Notes: a model not told the origin generated them from the sequence alone. A DNA stretch of 31,607 bases from Paramacrobiotus richtersi (GCA_034698045.1 JAQGAU010000300.1:1-31607), one strand, 5' to 3'. Positions 12,401 to 20,824 are shown, counted from the stretch's first letter. Numbers and translations are program-made.

Positions 12401-13929
12401 TGCAGATGAAGAAATGGATGATGTACGGAAGGTGTCAACGGCGATCCAGCATTTCAAGAAGATCAACCAGGAAGTGCAGGATTTGAAGGAGTTTTTGAAG
12501 CTGGTGCGGACCAACGCGAGTAGCGTTGTACAGGATGATGTGGTCGTTGACAAGACAGAAAATGTGGAGTTGAACGATAAAGTTGTTGAAAATGGTACTT
12601 CGATTCATGAGCGGAGTGATGAAGACATGGCCATGGATGATCTCGACACGGTGATCGAAACGGAAACCCGTCGCTCTGACAAATCCCAATTCTCTCCCGT
12701 TTCGGATGTGGAATCGGACAGACTGGTGGATGTTAAGTTGAATGATAATTTTCATGATTCTGGGCGGTTCAGTGAGCCCGAGACACCCACCGATGAGCAC
12801 AAAACCTTTGTTCATGAGAGTGAGGATGTTGTGGTTAAAAAGTGTGTTCCGGCGACGCGACCGGTACTCTTGAGCCAGGAGTCGTTGGATATGGAGGAAG
12901 AGCTGGAACGGGAGTCTAACAGCTCGGTGGTTTCGGATTCTGAGGTTCTGCCCGTCAGGAAAGCCCGGCGCGTGGAACCGACGGGGGATAGTGATGACGA
13001 GAGGGAACTACATAGTCCGGATGATGTGGATGTTTGGGAGCTGGAAGCGGTGCAGCAGATGCGGGAGAATAGTGCGGATTACTTTGGACGACTGCAAGTA
13101 AGTACTACATAGTAGTGAATCTGGTGATAATGATGAACAACCAGTAAAAAGCGATTTGGGTCACGTATGCACTACTTTGCCTCGCGGATAGATATCGCTT
13201 ATGATCATCAGCTTAGTGCCAACTAAGGCCTCTAAATCATCAAAAGGAAGGGTAAAAGAATAGCAGGCATTAGCAGTGTATTTGCGAAGAGAACATGTAG
13301 CTTATACCTTATGCCATAAGAATCGCATCATGATCAGCATACCGCATTTTGAAGGCAGATGATCTGGAACCTATACAGTACAGCGTACTAATAATACGTA
13401 CATTATAACAAATTAGATCCTATAAACTAAGGATGGACAGAGTAGTGTGTAGCGTCTCGAAGGCTGCGTAGTCTGATTAAGTCTGATTGATTTCGTTGTT
13501 GTTAAGGTTCCGTTATACACCATCGAAGAGGAATCCGAGGACGATGAAGACCGTGAAACCGCCTTCACCCGCCTAACCAACCACCGTCTCCGTCAAGCCC
13601 GCATGTTCAGCCTGGATTCCGTCTCATCCGACGAACCCGAATCGGACGCCGAGCACGACACGGACATGCGGCAGAACGGCTCCCACCTGGAGCAGTACTT
13701 TATCACCGGGTTACTCCAACCCGCCGGCAAAAAGCAGCCATACTTCCGGGCGGATATGGATCTGGATGCGCTGGAAGAGGACGAAATGATACAGAAACAT
13801 GACGTCCAGCCGTCCATCTTCAAAGCGGCCCGGCTGAACTTTGCATCCGCGGATTATCGGCTGAGCAGTGATAATGATATGGATGATCTGAGTGAGGGGA
13901 ACAGTGATGATGAGAGTTTGTATTACTGA
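3177..13929 (+). CDS. Synaptotagmin-like/Slac2-type Rab effector (RabBD zinc finger, no C2 domain), eight exons
   Basis: The product is probably a Rab-GTPase effector linking secretory vesicles to membrane or cytoskeleton, as Slp, Slac2/MyRIP and rabphilin proteins do. Exons: 3177-3469, 4084-4302, 5951-6290, 6979-7231, 9290-9565, 10618-10971, 11572-13097, 13507-13929. All junctions are GT-AG and phase-consistent, giving 1,228 codons with a TGA stop. Residues ~115-190 hold four CxxC pairs (CARC, CPSC, CHNC, CTLC) followed by TTGDW, the two-zinc FYVE-like finger and TGDW signature of Slp N-termini. The preceding SHD1 helix is not seen; upstream is Ala/Pro-rich, so an upstream exon is possible. 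After the finger the protein is Ser/Pro-rich, basic, then long and acidic. No C2 domain follows, which argues for Slac2-like architecture or a C2-less isoform. Exon 5 could instead start at 9239 (17 residues more). Identity of the finger is firm; the exact orthologue is not. Confidence 0.8.
3627..3726 (+). repeat. Direct tandem duplication, 50-bp unit, intron 1
   Basis: Two near-identical 50-bp units, 3627-3676 and 3677-3726, each contain GAATTTTAGAATTCTGGTGA. The low divergence suggests a recent duplication. Confidence 0.8.
4084..4302 (+). CDS. Rab effector exon 2: FYVE-like RabBD zinc finger
   Basis: The acceptor is TTTTCAG at 4083 and the donor is AG|GTACTG at 4303. The exon encodes the basic lead-in KSRKRH and all four CxxC pairs, including CARC, CPSC, CHNC and W-x-CTLC. 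The spacing and the Trp before the last pair match the rabphilin/Slp/Slac2 finger. The final codon is split (AG|G = Arg). Confidence 0.85.
4303..5950 (+). other. Intron 2 of the Rab effector, with a less AT-rich island
   Basis: This 1.65-kb A/T-rich intron lacks supported coding sequence. The stretch ~4960-5210 is noticeably richer in G+C and contains the perfect 12-bp palindrome CATGTGCACATG near 4996, made of overlapping E-box-like CANNTG words. It could be regulatory; nothing more is shown. Confidence 0.4.
5951..6290 (+). CDS. Rab effector exon 3: TGDW helix start and basic linker
   Basis: It follows acceptor TGTGCAG and continues the finger with QLRLTTGDW, the conserved element after the zinc finger in Slp/rabphilin proteins. 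It then becomes a Ser/Pro/Thr-rich linker ending in a basic cluster (KKVIKRKDRR). It ends at CAG|GTAGGA in phase 0. Confidence 0.8.
6979..7231 (+). CDS. Rab effector exon 4
   Basis: This phase-0 entry after GTCGGTAG encodes VVTVPVSQLDAYLDD and a basic linker, ending at GTAAGT (7232) in phase 1. High GC against the flanking A/T introns and frame continuity support it. No domain is recognised. Confidence 0.75.
8350..8640 (+). repeat. Degenerate ~120-bp tandem repeat, about 2.5 copies
   Basis: Units begin near 8350, 8470 and 8581. They share words such as AAAAATAACAAACT, GGTTC(T/C)TATAG, and TTCATATTATTTTAAAACTGC, the last being in the first two copies only. Confidence 0.7.
9111..9130. repeat. 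(TA)n microsatellite
   Basis: A run of about ten TA dinucleotides lies within intron 4, upstream of exon 5. Confidence 0.9.
9290..9565 (+). CDS. Rab effector exon 5
   Basis: Two acceptors keep frame: AG before 9290 and AG before 9239. The latter has the better pyrimidine tract and adds 17 residues. The exon encodes a Pro/Ala/Ser-rich linker and ends at GCAG|GTGAGG in phase 1. No domain is recognised. Confidence 0.7.
10385..10520 (+). repeat. Degenerate ~55-bp tandem repeat, intron 5
   Basis: Three loosely matching units share GATTTAATTTATAAA-like and ATTATAAAAAAATT-like blocks. The whole is A/T rich. Confidence 0.5.
10618..10971 (+). CDS. Rab effector exon 6, helical segment
   Basis: The exon starts after TTGAACAG and ends at ACAG|GTGAGA, phase 1 at both ends. 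It encodes an Arg/Ser-rich stretch (RRRSFATPRSSLRRS, possible phosphorylation cluster). A predicted helix with conserved-looking aromatics follows (residues around ILDYDYFLSVVKGRL and VALYWLQM). This is the only clearly structured part after the finger; its function is unknown. Confidence 0.75.
10972..11571 (+). other. Intron 6 of the Rab effector
   Basis: This 600-bp intron shows overlapping short open frames on both strands, none with domain content or matching splice phase. A 19-base word at 11399-11417 recurs in intron 3 at 6588-6606 with two mismatches. Confidence 0.4.
11572..13097 (+). CDS. Rab effector exon 7, long acidic/disordered region
   Basis: This 1,526-nt exon follows ATTTTCAG and ends at CAA|GTAAGT (13098) in phase 0. 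The open frame is uninterrupted. It encodes an acidic, Ser/Val/Glu-rich region with repeated short RRKS/PRRKS motifs (KPARRKSKEK, KPRRKSREH) and one heptad-like helical stretch near 12435-12520 (IQHFKKINQEVQDLKEFLKL) that could be a short coiled coil. Confidence 0.85.
13507..13929 (+). CDS. Rab effector exon 8, C-terminus
   Basis: The exon starts after GTTGTTAAG in phase 0 and runs to TGA at 13927-13929. It encodes an acidic C-terminus rich in Asp/Glu/Ser, ending DESLYY. No C2 domain and no membrane anchor are present. A broken inverted copy of the last part of this exon and its 3' flank lies at 15465-15605. Confidence 0.85.
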   Translation, partial: VPLYTIEEESEDDEDRETAFTRLTNHRLRQARMFSLDSVSSDEPESDAEHDTDMRQNGSHLEQYFITGLLQPAGKKQPYFRADMDLDALEEDEMIQKHDVQPSIFKAARLNFASADYRLSSDNDMDDLSEGNSDDESLYY

Positions 13930-14640
13930 ATCGGGGTGTTTGGAGGTTTCCAGTTTGTACAAATGGGTCAACGTTTTTTTGTGATTTTTAATCGGTTTAC
14001 CATGGTTGAGATGTTTTGGGCTGTTTGTTTTGTGCCCTTTTTGCTCTGACTTTTGATATGCTTTAACTTCTCAAGTTATATTCGCCGTACAACGAGAGTT
14101 TTGCGTCCGCCAAGTAAAGGTAGCAAAAATGACCTTATTTTGTAAAATTGTTTTTCGAACATGCGGAAAGAAGTCCAGTATGAGATTCAGTTTATGAGAT
14201 TCAATGCCTGCACAATGGTGCACTTAACGATACAACAGAACTACCATAACGTGTAAGGTGGCAGATATACCGTTATACGTACCATAGTGGCTTTCGCGTT
14301 TAATCCATTAAGAAAACAGCGCAGGATAAGGAAAACATTCAAATTTGTGGAATTGGTGAGTTAACCATCCAGTATCACCGCACTCAAAAGATGCAGGGGG
14401 ATAACCAAAGTAAGAGCCAGCCAAGTGTTAATCAGAACTGCACAACGGATACGGAATATTTAACCCACACGGAAGTGGCTAACACTCTGAATACGCTTAT
14501 CATCCCACGAGGTGAACGGCACCCCAGTCCCGCTCATATTGCCCAGAACAAATCAGAAGACAGCGCTGTGATGAACATGCGGCTTCCGGCCGACGCCGAT
14601 GCGAATGTTACAAGCAACGCCCCCCGTCCATATCCCATTC
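13930..14640. other. Non-coding region after the Rab-effector gene
   Basis: This holds the 3' flank of the gene. No AATAAA is seen soon after the stop. An 89-codon frame at 14391-14660 (+) has no recognisable content. The first ~50 bases match, inverted, the segment around 15480-15520. Confidence 0.4.
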
Positions 14641-14945
14641 AAACCAACACCCGCTCGTGACGGAATGCGAAAGGATACTGCGCTCCTCCAGCACGGCTGC
14701 AGAAAGCGGACCAGTCTTCCCCTGATGTTCGTTGTCGTAGTACGCGATTGGAATGTGTAGCTCGCTGTCAATTAGCTGCTTCAAGAACGCGCAGCACTGC
14801 GACGCCAAATCCGGACGGAGCAGCAAAAACACCACATTGCTGGTAAATTCCTGAAGGACAGTGTCGGTCGGCACTGTCACCAGGTCGAAACAGCAGAACG
14901 ACGGCGCGGCCAAGGGACTGCGCCAGTCCACCGGTGTTAACTCTA
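14640..14945 (-). pseudogene. Orphan coding-like block, unidentified
   Basis: On the minus strand an open frame of ~100 codons has balanced, protein-like composition (for example FTSNVVFLLLRPDLASQ, then HIPIAYYDNEHQGK) in a GC-rich island among A/T-richer DNA. It has no ATG at its 5' end, begins after CTAGAG (acceptor-like), and loses protein character near 14650. I do not recognise a family. It could be a lone exon of an unseen gene, a gene fragment carried by an element, or chance. Confidence 0.3.
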
Positions 14946-15464
14946 GCCGCCCATCAACCTTCAGTTACTGATGCTGGAACATTTTGGAAGGAGGGCTGAA
15001 AAGTAAAGGTCGTCTGCATTGATTTAGGGCAATGTCGATCATTCTTGAAATTTTTTTCAGTCTCACCTGCTGTAATTTTGTCTGTTCAGTTTAATGGACT
15101 GCTGAACGAAACGATATACACGTCTACACGACGCCGGCACTTGGATGACAGAATCAACATTGACAATGGTAACGTATGTTGGGTCATAATATTATGGTTA
15201 CCTGGCTAATATTTGCTAGGGTAGTTACCAAATGTGACACTTTATTGTGTTTCTGCATCGTTCATCAATTGGCTAACAGGATGTGGCGCATATTTGTCAG
15301 TCTGTTTTGTTTAACCAAATTTGACTTGGCAAGCTCAAAGAGACTTGTCTACTTTAATCTCCAGAAGTCAAAGTGAATCATAGAGATTATCATATAATAT
15401 TATATACACTCAAAATTCAAAACAAAAGGATCACAAAAAAAGACAGTACACACATCAATCGCAG
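14946..15464. other. Non-coding, nothing recognised
   Basis: Mixed-composition sequence. The 66-codon frame at 15176-15376 (+) shows no domain or splice support. Confidence 0.4.
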
Positions 15465-15605
15465 AAAAAGTGATCGAAATAACAACGTTGACCCATCTTT
15501 GTACAAACTGGAAACCCTGGACAAACCCGATCCGTAACACAAACTCTCACTAACTATGTTCCACATTCAGATCATCCATATAATGGACTCATCCTTTATT
15601 AGTTT
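15465..15605 (-). pseudogene. Inverted broken copy of the 3' end of the Rab-effector gene
   Basis: Read on the minus strand, this segment aligns with exon 8 and its 3' flank (about 13860-13990). Shared words include TATGGATGATCTGA, GAGAGTTTGT and GGTTTCCAGTTTGTACAAA followed by TGGGTCAACGTT. Small indels and substitutions remove the reading frame and the stop context, so it is non-functional. It lies ~1.6 kb from the source, in opposite orientation, and 46 bp downstream (minus sense) of an RT fragment. Confidence 0.75.
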
Positions 15606-15651
15606 TCCTAGCAGTCCACGTATTTCTCGACAACAGACGTGTTAAACAACA

Positions 15652-15951
15652 CTAGCCATTATTAAAAGTTCCCATTACACACAACGCATTCCCAACCTGC
15701 AGCTCAATACTAACACCCTGGTAAAGAAACGAAGACGCCCGCGGCTCTTCTTTAACAATGCGCAACTGACGCCCAAGATGGCGCAAAAAATCAACAGCAT
15801 CCTCACCCCAGGTACCAAATGTTTCAAAAGCTAACGGTACAAACTCATATTGTCCACTCAGCTCAACATAATGTCTCCGTTTGGCTGCTTCACGTGCTTT
15901 CGCTGCCGCGCCTGCCTTTTTGGAGGTATCGGCCACGTATGTCTGATACAA
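15652..15951 (-). mobile_element. Retroelement reverse-transcriptase ORF, C-terminal fragment
   Basis: A 99-codon frame contains the pattern typical of the C-terminal end of a widespread class of invertebrate RT-encoding ORFs: ADTSKKAGAAA...AKRRHY, then YEFVPLAFETFGTWG, DFLRHLGRQL, EPRASSFLYQ and VGNALCVMGT. The 5' portion (RT palm, endonuclease) is missing, as in a 5'-truncated insertion. The frame ends with a TAA just after MGTF. The family assignment rests on remembered consensus, not a search. Confidence 0.75.
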
Positions 15952-16285
15952 TCAAAAAAACGAATATAATTAACCATTAAACGCTTTTCTCTTTCCAAGT
16001 ACCATTACTGTAAACAAGCCCAGGTCTGTACAAACTCAGTTCTGCCGCTAAACAATGCCAACGTAGTCGATAATTTGATGAGAAACAAACTCTCATGGCC
16101 AGAAAAGCCTGAAAGTGCCAAAAAGCAGCGCACGTGTATTGCTAGAAGGTTAACTTTTACGTTCATTTATCCATCGGCATTCGAGCACAGCGCTACGCTT
16201 AACATGTCCGGGTCATTGCCACAGGTCTGCAAAAAGTCCGAACAGCTTGATGACTGAAGAAACCTGTGGACTAGTGAACGCAGTA
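15952..16285. other. Non-coding between the RT fragment and the LU gene
   Basis: Short frames only; nothing recognised. It is the 3' flank of the minus-strand LU gene. Confidence 0.4.
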
Positions 16286-16291
16286 TTTATT
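16286..16291 (-). terminator. Polyadenylation signal overlapping the LU stop codon
   Basis: AATAAA on the minus strand overlaps the TAA stop (16289-16287). Confidence 0.45.
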
Positions 16292-16624
16292 TGCTATTTA
16301 AAACACAAGTCGCTAGAAATACAGCTAATAACTGGCATCCGAAGGAAAAGAAGCTTCCAGAAAAGATCCAGGATTTGCTTCCATTTTTATCGCCAACCGC
16401 GGACAAGGTCTTCAGGTCTTCCTTCCAGTTGTCCCAGTCAGACGCTTTACCGGTGTTACATAGAGATGTATCATTACAGCTCCGGCACCAAAATACTTTC
16501 TCCATCTGTAACTTCTTATCCGTAAGGTTCCGGAAAGACTCTTCAATGCTTCCTGGGGCACATGTTTCCTTATCAGCACAGTCATGTTTGACCGTTATAA
16601 ATTTTGTTCCGAGATTATCGGTTC
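16287..16624 (-). CDS. LU gene last exon with GPI-type tail
   Basis: A strong acceptor (pyrimidine tract, then CCACAG) precedes 16624. The frame enters in phase 1 and encodes FITVKHDCADKETC, the WCRSCNDTSLCN closing motif and a hydrophobic C-terminus. The stop TAA overlaps an AATAAA signal. This exon is well supported even if the upstream links are wrong. Confidence 0.7.
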
Positions 16625-19600
16625 CTGTGGATAAAAGTTAGAAGTTGCACGCTGCATCTGTGGCTGTCACATTCAGCTTCCTTAGGAACTAATTAATTAA
16701 AGGTCTACTAAAGCGTGTATATATATGGTTGGGTTTGAATAACTGGGGTTCCGCCTTTGCGACGGGACATTATCCCTTAACAGCTGCAGATAGGATACAT
16801 GGCGAAATCTGATCAGCAGCCGAGTACGACAATAGTTCAAACAAGCAGCACACGCACTAAAAAAATGACGAAAGCTACACACACGACCTCTACAATTTAA
16901 GACTACACTGTTTAGGAAACCACGATGGCCCCCCGTCACTCCCTCGTTTATTATATCAGTTTATATGCACCCCTCCCGACAACCCGTTTACTATGGACCC
17001 ACACCCTTTTTAGTCAATTAATCGAACACACCCCTGCAGCGCTTTTTACAGGCACCACTTACAGTATAAGGATTTGTTATCGTATATTTTATTATCGCGA
17101 AGCACGTTCAACCTTTAAGCGAAGTCGCCTTTTACCTTTGGTAGAAAATGGGAACCATTGTTTTCGCCGACTGTACTTCATGCGCGAAGGACTGTACTTT
17201 CTTTATTCCTCGGTAAAAAGAAGCTAAAGTTCTATTGCCAGTATTTTAAGAACCGACACAGTAATTTTGAAGTATTCCCGATAAGCCGATCTAACCCACT
17301 TTGGGCTTGTTTTTGAAAATTCAGTTTTACGTCAGAAAATTGCAGGAAATCATTGAGGTCAAATGTATACGTACCTTGAAATTCTATCTTGCTTCATAGC
17401 AGTTATCCAACAGCAAACGTTTACTTTTTGCATTTGAAAATACAGCAGAAAAAATGAACGTCAAAATTAATTAAATTGTCATGATCGTGTGTGTATCTAG
17501 AGGGTGCGGGGCAAAAGGGTATGTATGACATTGTGTGGATTGAGATCTAAGATCGTTAGCGTGGGTTCGATTCCCAGTTTCCTACCTTCAGTAACCTTTA
17601 TCTAAATTCCTAATTCGAAAATCACCCCAAAAAGTTAAAAAATCAAAAAATTTCTAATAACCAGTGAAGTCTCTTTTAAAGAGGTTGACTACTGCAGTGT
17701 TATAATAATAATCTAGTCAATAATTAAGGGAAAGTTTCCGGTAAGTAATGATGCCCTGGCTTGTGAATGCGCTTCATGCCATGCTACAAGCTGGTATGAG
17801 GTGGAACTGTTCTTTCTGAACATCTGTGTATTTCCAGTAGGAAGTCTAGACAATTTTGGTGGCCTGTGGATGTTTTTCGTCAGACCCCCACAAGCAGTCC
17901 GTATTACGCATTATGCACTGGAAAAGTACACAACTGGTGTCATGGTACTACTTGTAACCTGTCATTCTACTGTAATAGCAGTTCTGGGAGTGATAGTGGC
18001 CTTCGTAGTTGTAGATACTGATAGCACCTGTGACACTGAGTACATGTAACAATCAGCGTGTACAGCGGTAAATTTGTGCATTAGCGCGTCGAAGTATCAA
18101 AGAAATTAAAAGTCAAACCAACATGTTACATATCCATTCACTTCTAATGCCCGGCTTCGCATCAGCAGTGCTATGCTATATGCCTGTTACGGAACTATAT
18201 AAAAAAAGGGAAATTTTAAAATCACTGTAAACAAATGTATGTAAACGGTCTGGGCGTTGTTGCTGTCGCGGTCCGATGACAGCACAAAAAACAACGCAGC
18301 GTAGGCCAGCTACGTACACCACAGCAATCCCACTTTTATCCGTGGCATTTCAGCTGAATACAAGGAAACTGTGCGACAATGTAACCTTCAGTCCCGCTGC
18401 TGTCGGAAGGTTGCTGATGAATGTCTGGCTGGGCGTTTGCGTTGTGACCAAGAGTTGTTTTTTGTGACTATGCTTCTTTCCATGTTGTCGGTCCAGGTTC
18501 TGGACTCCAGAGCTAGTGGCCACAGCTCTTACGAAGACCTTTTTTCGTAAAGGTTTCTCAAAACTGCTGTTCATAGAAAAACTTGGTAACTGCCACATAA
18601 TACGTTGTTGTCACAGTGCACGGCATATAGCCAAAATTCTGCGCATATATATTGGTTTGATTTCGGATTACTGAACATTACTTAATTTGTTCATGTGCCA
18701 AGTCTTACATTCATCCTGCTTAGATTCGCTGGTGCGTATTTACTGCAGAAGGTCCATTAATCCGGATCCGGGGACTGCGGGGAGATTACAGAAGAGTGGG
18801 ATATTGTTGCCGTTCACAATTTCACGTACAAGAGATTACATGTGTAACCGCTGCAACCGTCTGGACGGAAAACCCGTAACCGGACACTTTTTCCCTGCAA
18901 CCGCTAAGACCGTCCGGAAGGCCGGAAAAACATCCGCCGTAAATTATGCCTACCCAAAATTTTTATTGCCGAAACAGTCCTCTGGTGTCCAGTCTTACCC
19001 GGTCGCTTTTCTTCGCTGTGTTCTACAGCCCAGCGACTTTTCCGTAAAGTATTATGCAAGCCGGACACTTTTTCCCAGCGTTCTTAAACCCGGACTCCTT
19101 TCCCGACGATGTTCTGTAACCCGGACACTTTTTCCAATGCGTGCAGTGACTGTGACAGAGCGCTGTGGGGATGAAAGGTGGGCAAAATGTACGGGGGACG
19201 CTTTTTCGGCCCTCGGGACGGTTTTAGCGGTTGCGGGGGAAAAGTGTCCGGCGGGCGCGTTTTTCGTCCAGACGGTTTTAGCGGTTACATACGTGCGTAC
19301 TCATATTATCTTGTACGTGCAGCCATATACGGATTTTCGTCAGTGGGAATCAGGAACGTCGCAAAGCCGACACAACCCAGTGGATAATTTGGCACATGTA
19401 CGGTAAGTATGCTGAAAGTACCTTTCCGATAACGACGGTGCGAAGAACCGACATCAGCGGAAATTTAATTGACATATTCAGAACGACAGTTGACCCACCT
19501 CCCCATTTATATGTTATGCATTCTTTTGACTTGCATTGCGCCGGTTTTAAGCCAATCGTCTCTGTCCGGTTCTCTGCCCTTGGCTGCACGTCGCAATATG

Positions 19601-19859
19601 CCGATGGATCGATGCTTAAAAAGCATCGATTACATTGGAAGGGCGTTGTTTGACCTAGACATTGCAAGATTACGGAACACGGTCGTTGTGGCGCACTGAC
19701 ATTCCTATCATACGACTTTGACACAGCTGTTAAGGTCCATGTTTCAACAGAAAAGACTTTTGACAGCAACTGCTTTGTAGATTTAGCGTGACCAAAAGCT
19801 GAAGACCAAAAGCTGAAGCTGAAGATGATCAGTAAAAAATGACCGTTACTCAGCGTCAA
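16287..19859 (-). CDS. LU (Ly6/uPAR) domain, probable GPI-anchored protein; no ATG seen
   Basis: Three exons are inferred on the minus strand: 19859-19793 (signal-like, HFLLIIFSFSFWSS), 19654-19499 and 16624-16287. Phases agree (both introns phase 1). Joining gives one LU domain: C-x2-C at FQCNRC, Cys in AYC, AQC, KEC, HDC and ETC, and the closing WCRSCNDTSLCN with its diagnostic CN. A C-terminal hydrophobic segment (FFSFGCQLLAVFLATCVL) then ends in NSK, as in GPI-anchored Ly6 proteins. The signal frame has TTG where a start is expected and a stop just upstream, so the gene may have lost its start, use an unseen 5' exon, or be a pseudogene. The exon 1 donor (GTCACG or GTCTTC) is weak; the 138-nt intron is a multiple of three and open, so it may be coding. 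Confidence 0.55.
16625..18838. other. Intron 2 of the minus-strand LU gene, proximal part
   Basis: No supported gene is present. Several short frames exist (16697-16939 -, 17801-18049 +, 18350-18598 -) without domains. A TATA-like ATATAAAC occurs on the minus strand near 16963, and a tRNA T-arm-like word near 17562. The rest of the intron up to 19498 is mostly the foldback element described next. Confidence 0.35.
17540..17590 (+). other. tRNA-like T-arm / Pol III B-box remnant
   Basis: GGGTTCGATTCCCAG fits a tRNA T-loop/B-box with a 4-of-5 stem. No matching acceptor or D-arm can be folded upstream, so it is at most a tRNA or SINE remnant. Confidence 0.25.
18839..19293. mobile_element. Foldback (inverted-repeat) element, ~450 bp
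   Basis: Arms ~18839-18955 and ~19170-19293 are imperfect reverse complements over ~115 bp. Left-arm words such as GTAACCGCTGCAACCGTC, CGGACACTTTTTCC and ACCGCTAAGACCGTCC pair with GACGGTTTTAGCGGTTAC, GGAAAAGTGTCCGG and GGACGGTTTTAGCGGT on the right. No transposase is present. It resembles a non-autonomous MITE/foldback insertion in the LU gene intron; target-site duplications were not clear. Confidence 0.65.
18998..19150 (+). repeat. Degenerate ~31-bp minisatellite in the foldback loop
   Basis: About five units follow a CCGGACACTTTTTCC core plus a variable half. Core copies near 19060, 19088 and 19118 are clearest. The same core occurs in the arm at 18889 and inverted near 19239. Confidence 0.55.
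19499..19654 (-). CDS. LU gene middle exon with first half of the LU domain
   Basis: The acceptor is ATGTCTAG before 19654 and the donor is GAG|GTGGGT at 19498. It encodes the first half of the LU domain (PFQCNRC, SAYC, PAQCKSKEC). The phase-1 Gly split at its 5' end is the same as in the LU gene at 24612-25575. A perfect 10-bp inverted repeat with a 3-base loop lies inside it at 19608-19630. Confidence 0.6.
19793..19859 (-). CDS. LU gene signal-peptide exon lacking ATG
   Basis: The hydrophobic frame NGHFLLIIFSFSFWSSAFG ends at a split Gly codon. No ATG is in frame, and upstream a stop occurs within ~20 bases. A 15-base direct repeat (AGCTTTTGGTC twice) creates two equivalent in-phase donors at 19807 and 19792. 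Confidence 0.4.
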
Positions 19860-19872
19860 GATTTTCGTTATT

Positions 19873-19879
19873 ATTTATA
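19873..19879 (-). promoter_or_regulatory. TATA-box-like element of the minus-strand LU gene
   Basis: TATAAAT lies on the minus strand ~32 bp before the hydrophobic core of the signal exon. This is comparable to the TATA-to-signal distance (~41 bp) at the LU gene starting at 24612. Confidence 0.35.
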
Positions 19880-19882
19880 ATA

Positions 19883-20824
19883 CCTACCCATGCATGTGGC
19901 AGCGAATAAACCGAAACAGACAGCGAATCGGAAGGACATTTCTTTCCAAAATGGTCCACAAAATTAATATTCGTTCAAATCTGCACGGCTGTGATATGAA
20001 CGGTTAGGAAATCGCGCTATGATTATTGATGGATTTATTATACATATATCATTTATAACATAGCGATATTTCGCGCTTCCCGAATATTTTCTCATCAAGG
20101 TCATCCACAGTTCTTGATAAAGATGAGCGTTACCGGCATTTTGAGAACAAAGTACTGACTACCAACGTGCAGCGGAATCCAAAAAAACGTCTTTGCTGCG
20201 TCCTGGTGTATAATCGAGCAAGTGTTGTACTGTATGGTACTCAGTCTATAAAGCTGTATCAGCAATGAGTAGAACTCTGTTCCAGCAAAATACAGGAACA
20301 TGGAGCCAATGATGTTCCGTTGCTAGGAACACATTTTCACTTACAATAATAACCGTAACATGGTAGTGTTAATTTTGCATTAGCTTTCACAATCTATTGC
20401 AGTACTACAGTAAGTATTTGCAAAACTTCCAAAAACCAAACCATTTATTCTGTCATGCTGTGCTGTGAAAAGACAGCTTCTTAACTTCGGAAGCAAACCC
20501 GGCCGTTATTTCGCTGCAAGTCCACAAGCGGTTTCTGAATGAAAGGATGGAAGTGCAGTGAAAACTGAGTGCGCCTGTGCTTTCCAGACATCTCTGAGTG
20601 TTTCAGGCGGAAGGTTGGTACTGTTGCATTTTAACGGCTTTTCACCGCTAATTCAAAAGGATACATTTGTTCGTTGGTGGTGGCGCGGATGCCAGCACCG
20701 AAAAATTTACAACAAATACAGCGTTCCGCTCCTCCAACGTTTTCGATGATAGATGTCGCCCGCGTTGAATTTCCAGCGATATCAGTGGGTGGGGGTATTA
20801 TGGTTCGCCTGAGTGTTTCGTCAA
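19883..20824. other. Non-coding, nothing recognised
   Basis: Mixed composition with short frames at 20101-20301 (-) and 20558-20749 (+). Neither shows domain content or a credible start context. Confidence 0.4.

Noticed and set aside
17521-17590. tRNA gene at the GGTTCGATTCCC word
   Set aside because: No acceptor stem, D-arm or anticodon arm can be placed; kept only as a possible remnant.
18687-19406. 239-codon plus-strand frame
   Set aside because: It runs across the foldback element and minisatellite. Its length follows from the repeat phase and it overlaps no domain; the composition is not protein-like.
19396-19699. Two plus-strand frames (85 and 76 codons)
   Set aside because: They are antisense shadows of the minus-strand LU exon, which has the meaningful cysteine pattern and splice sites.
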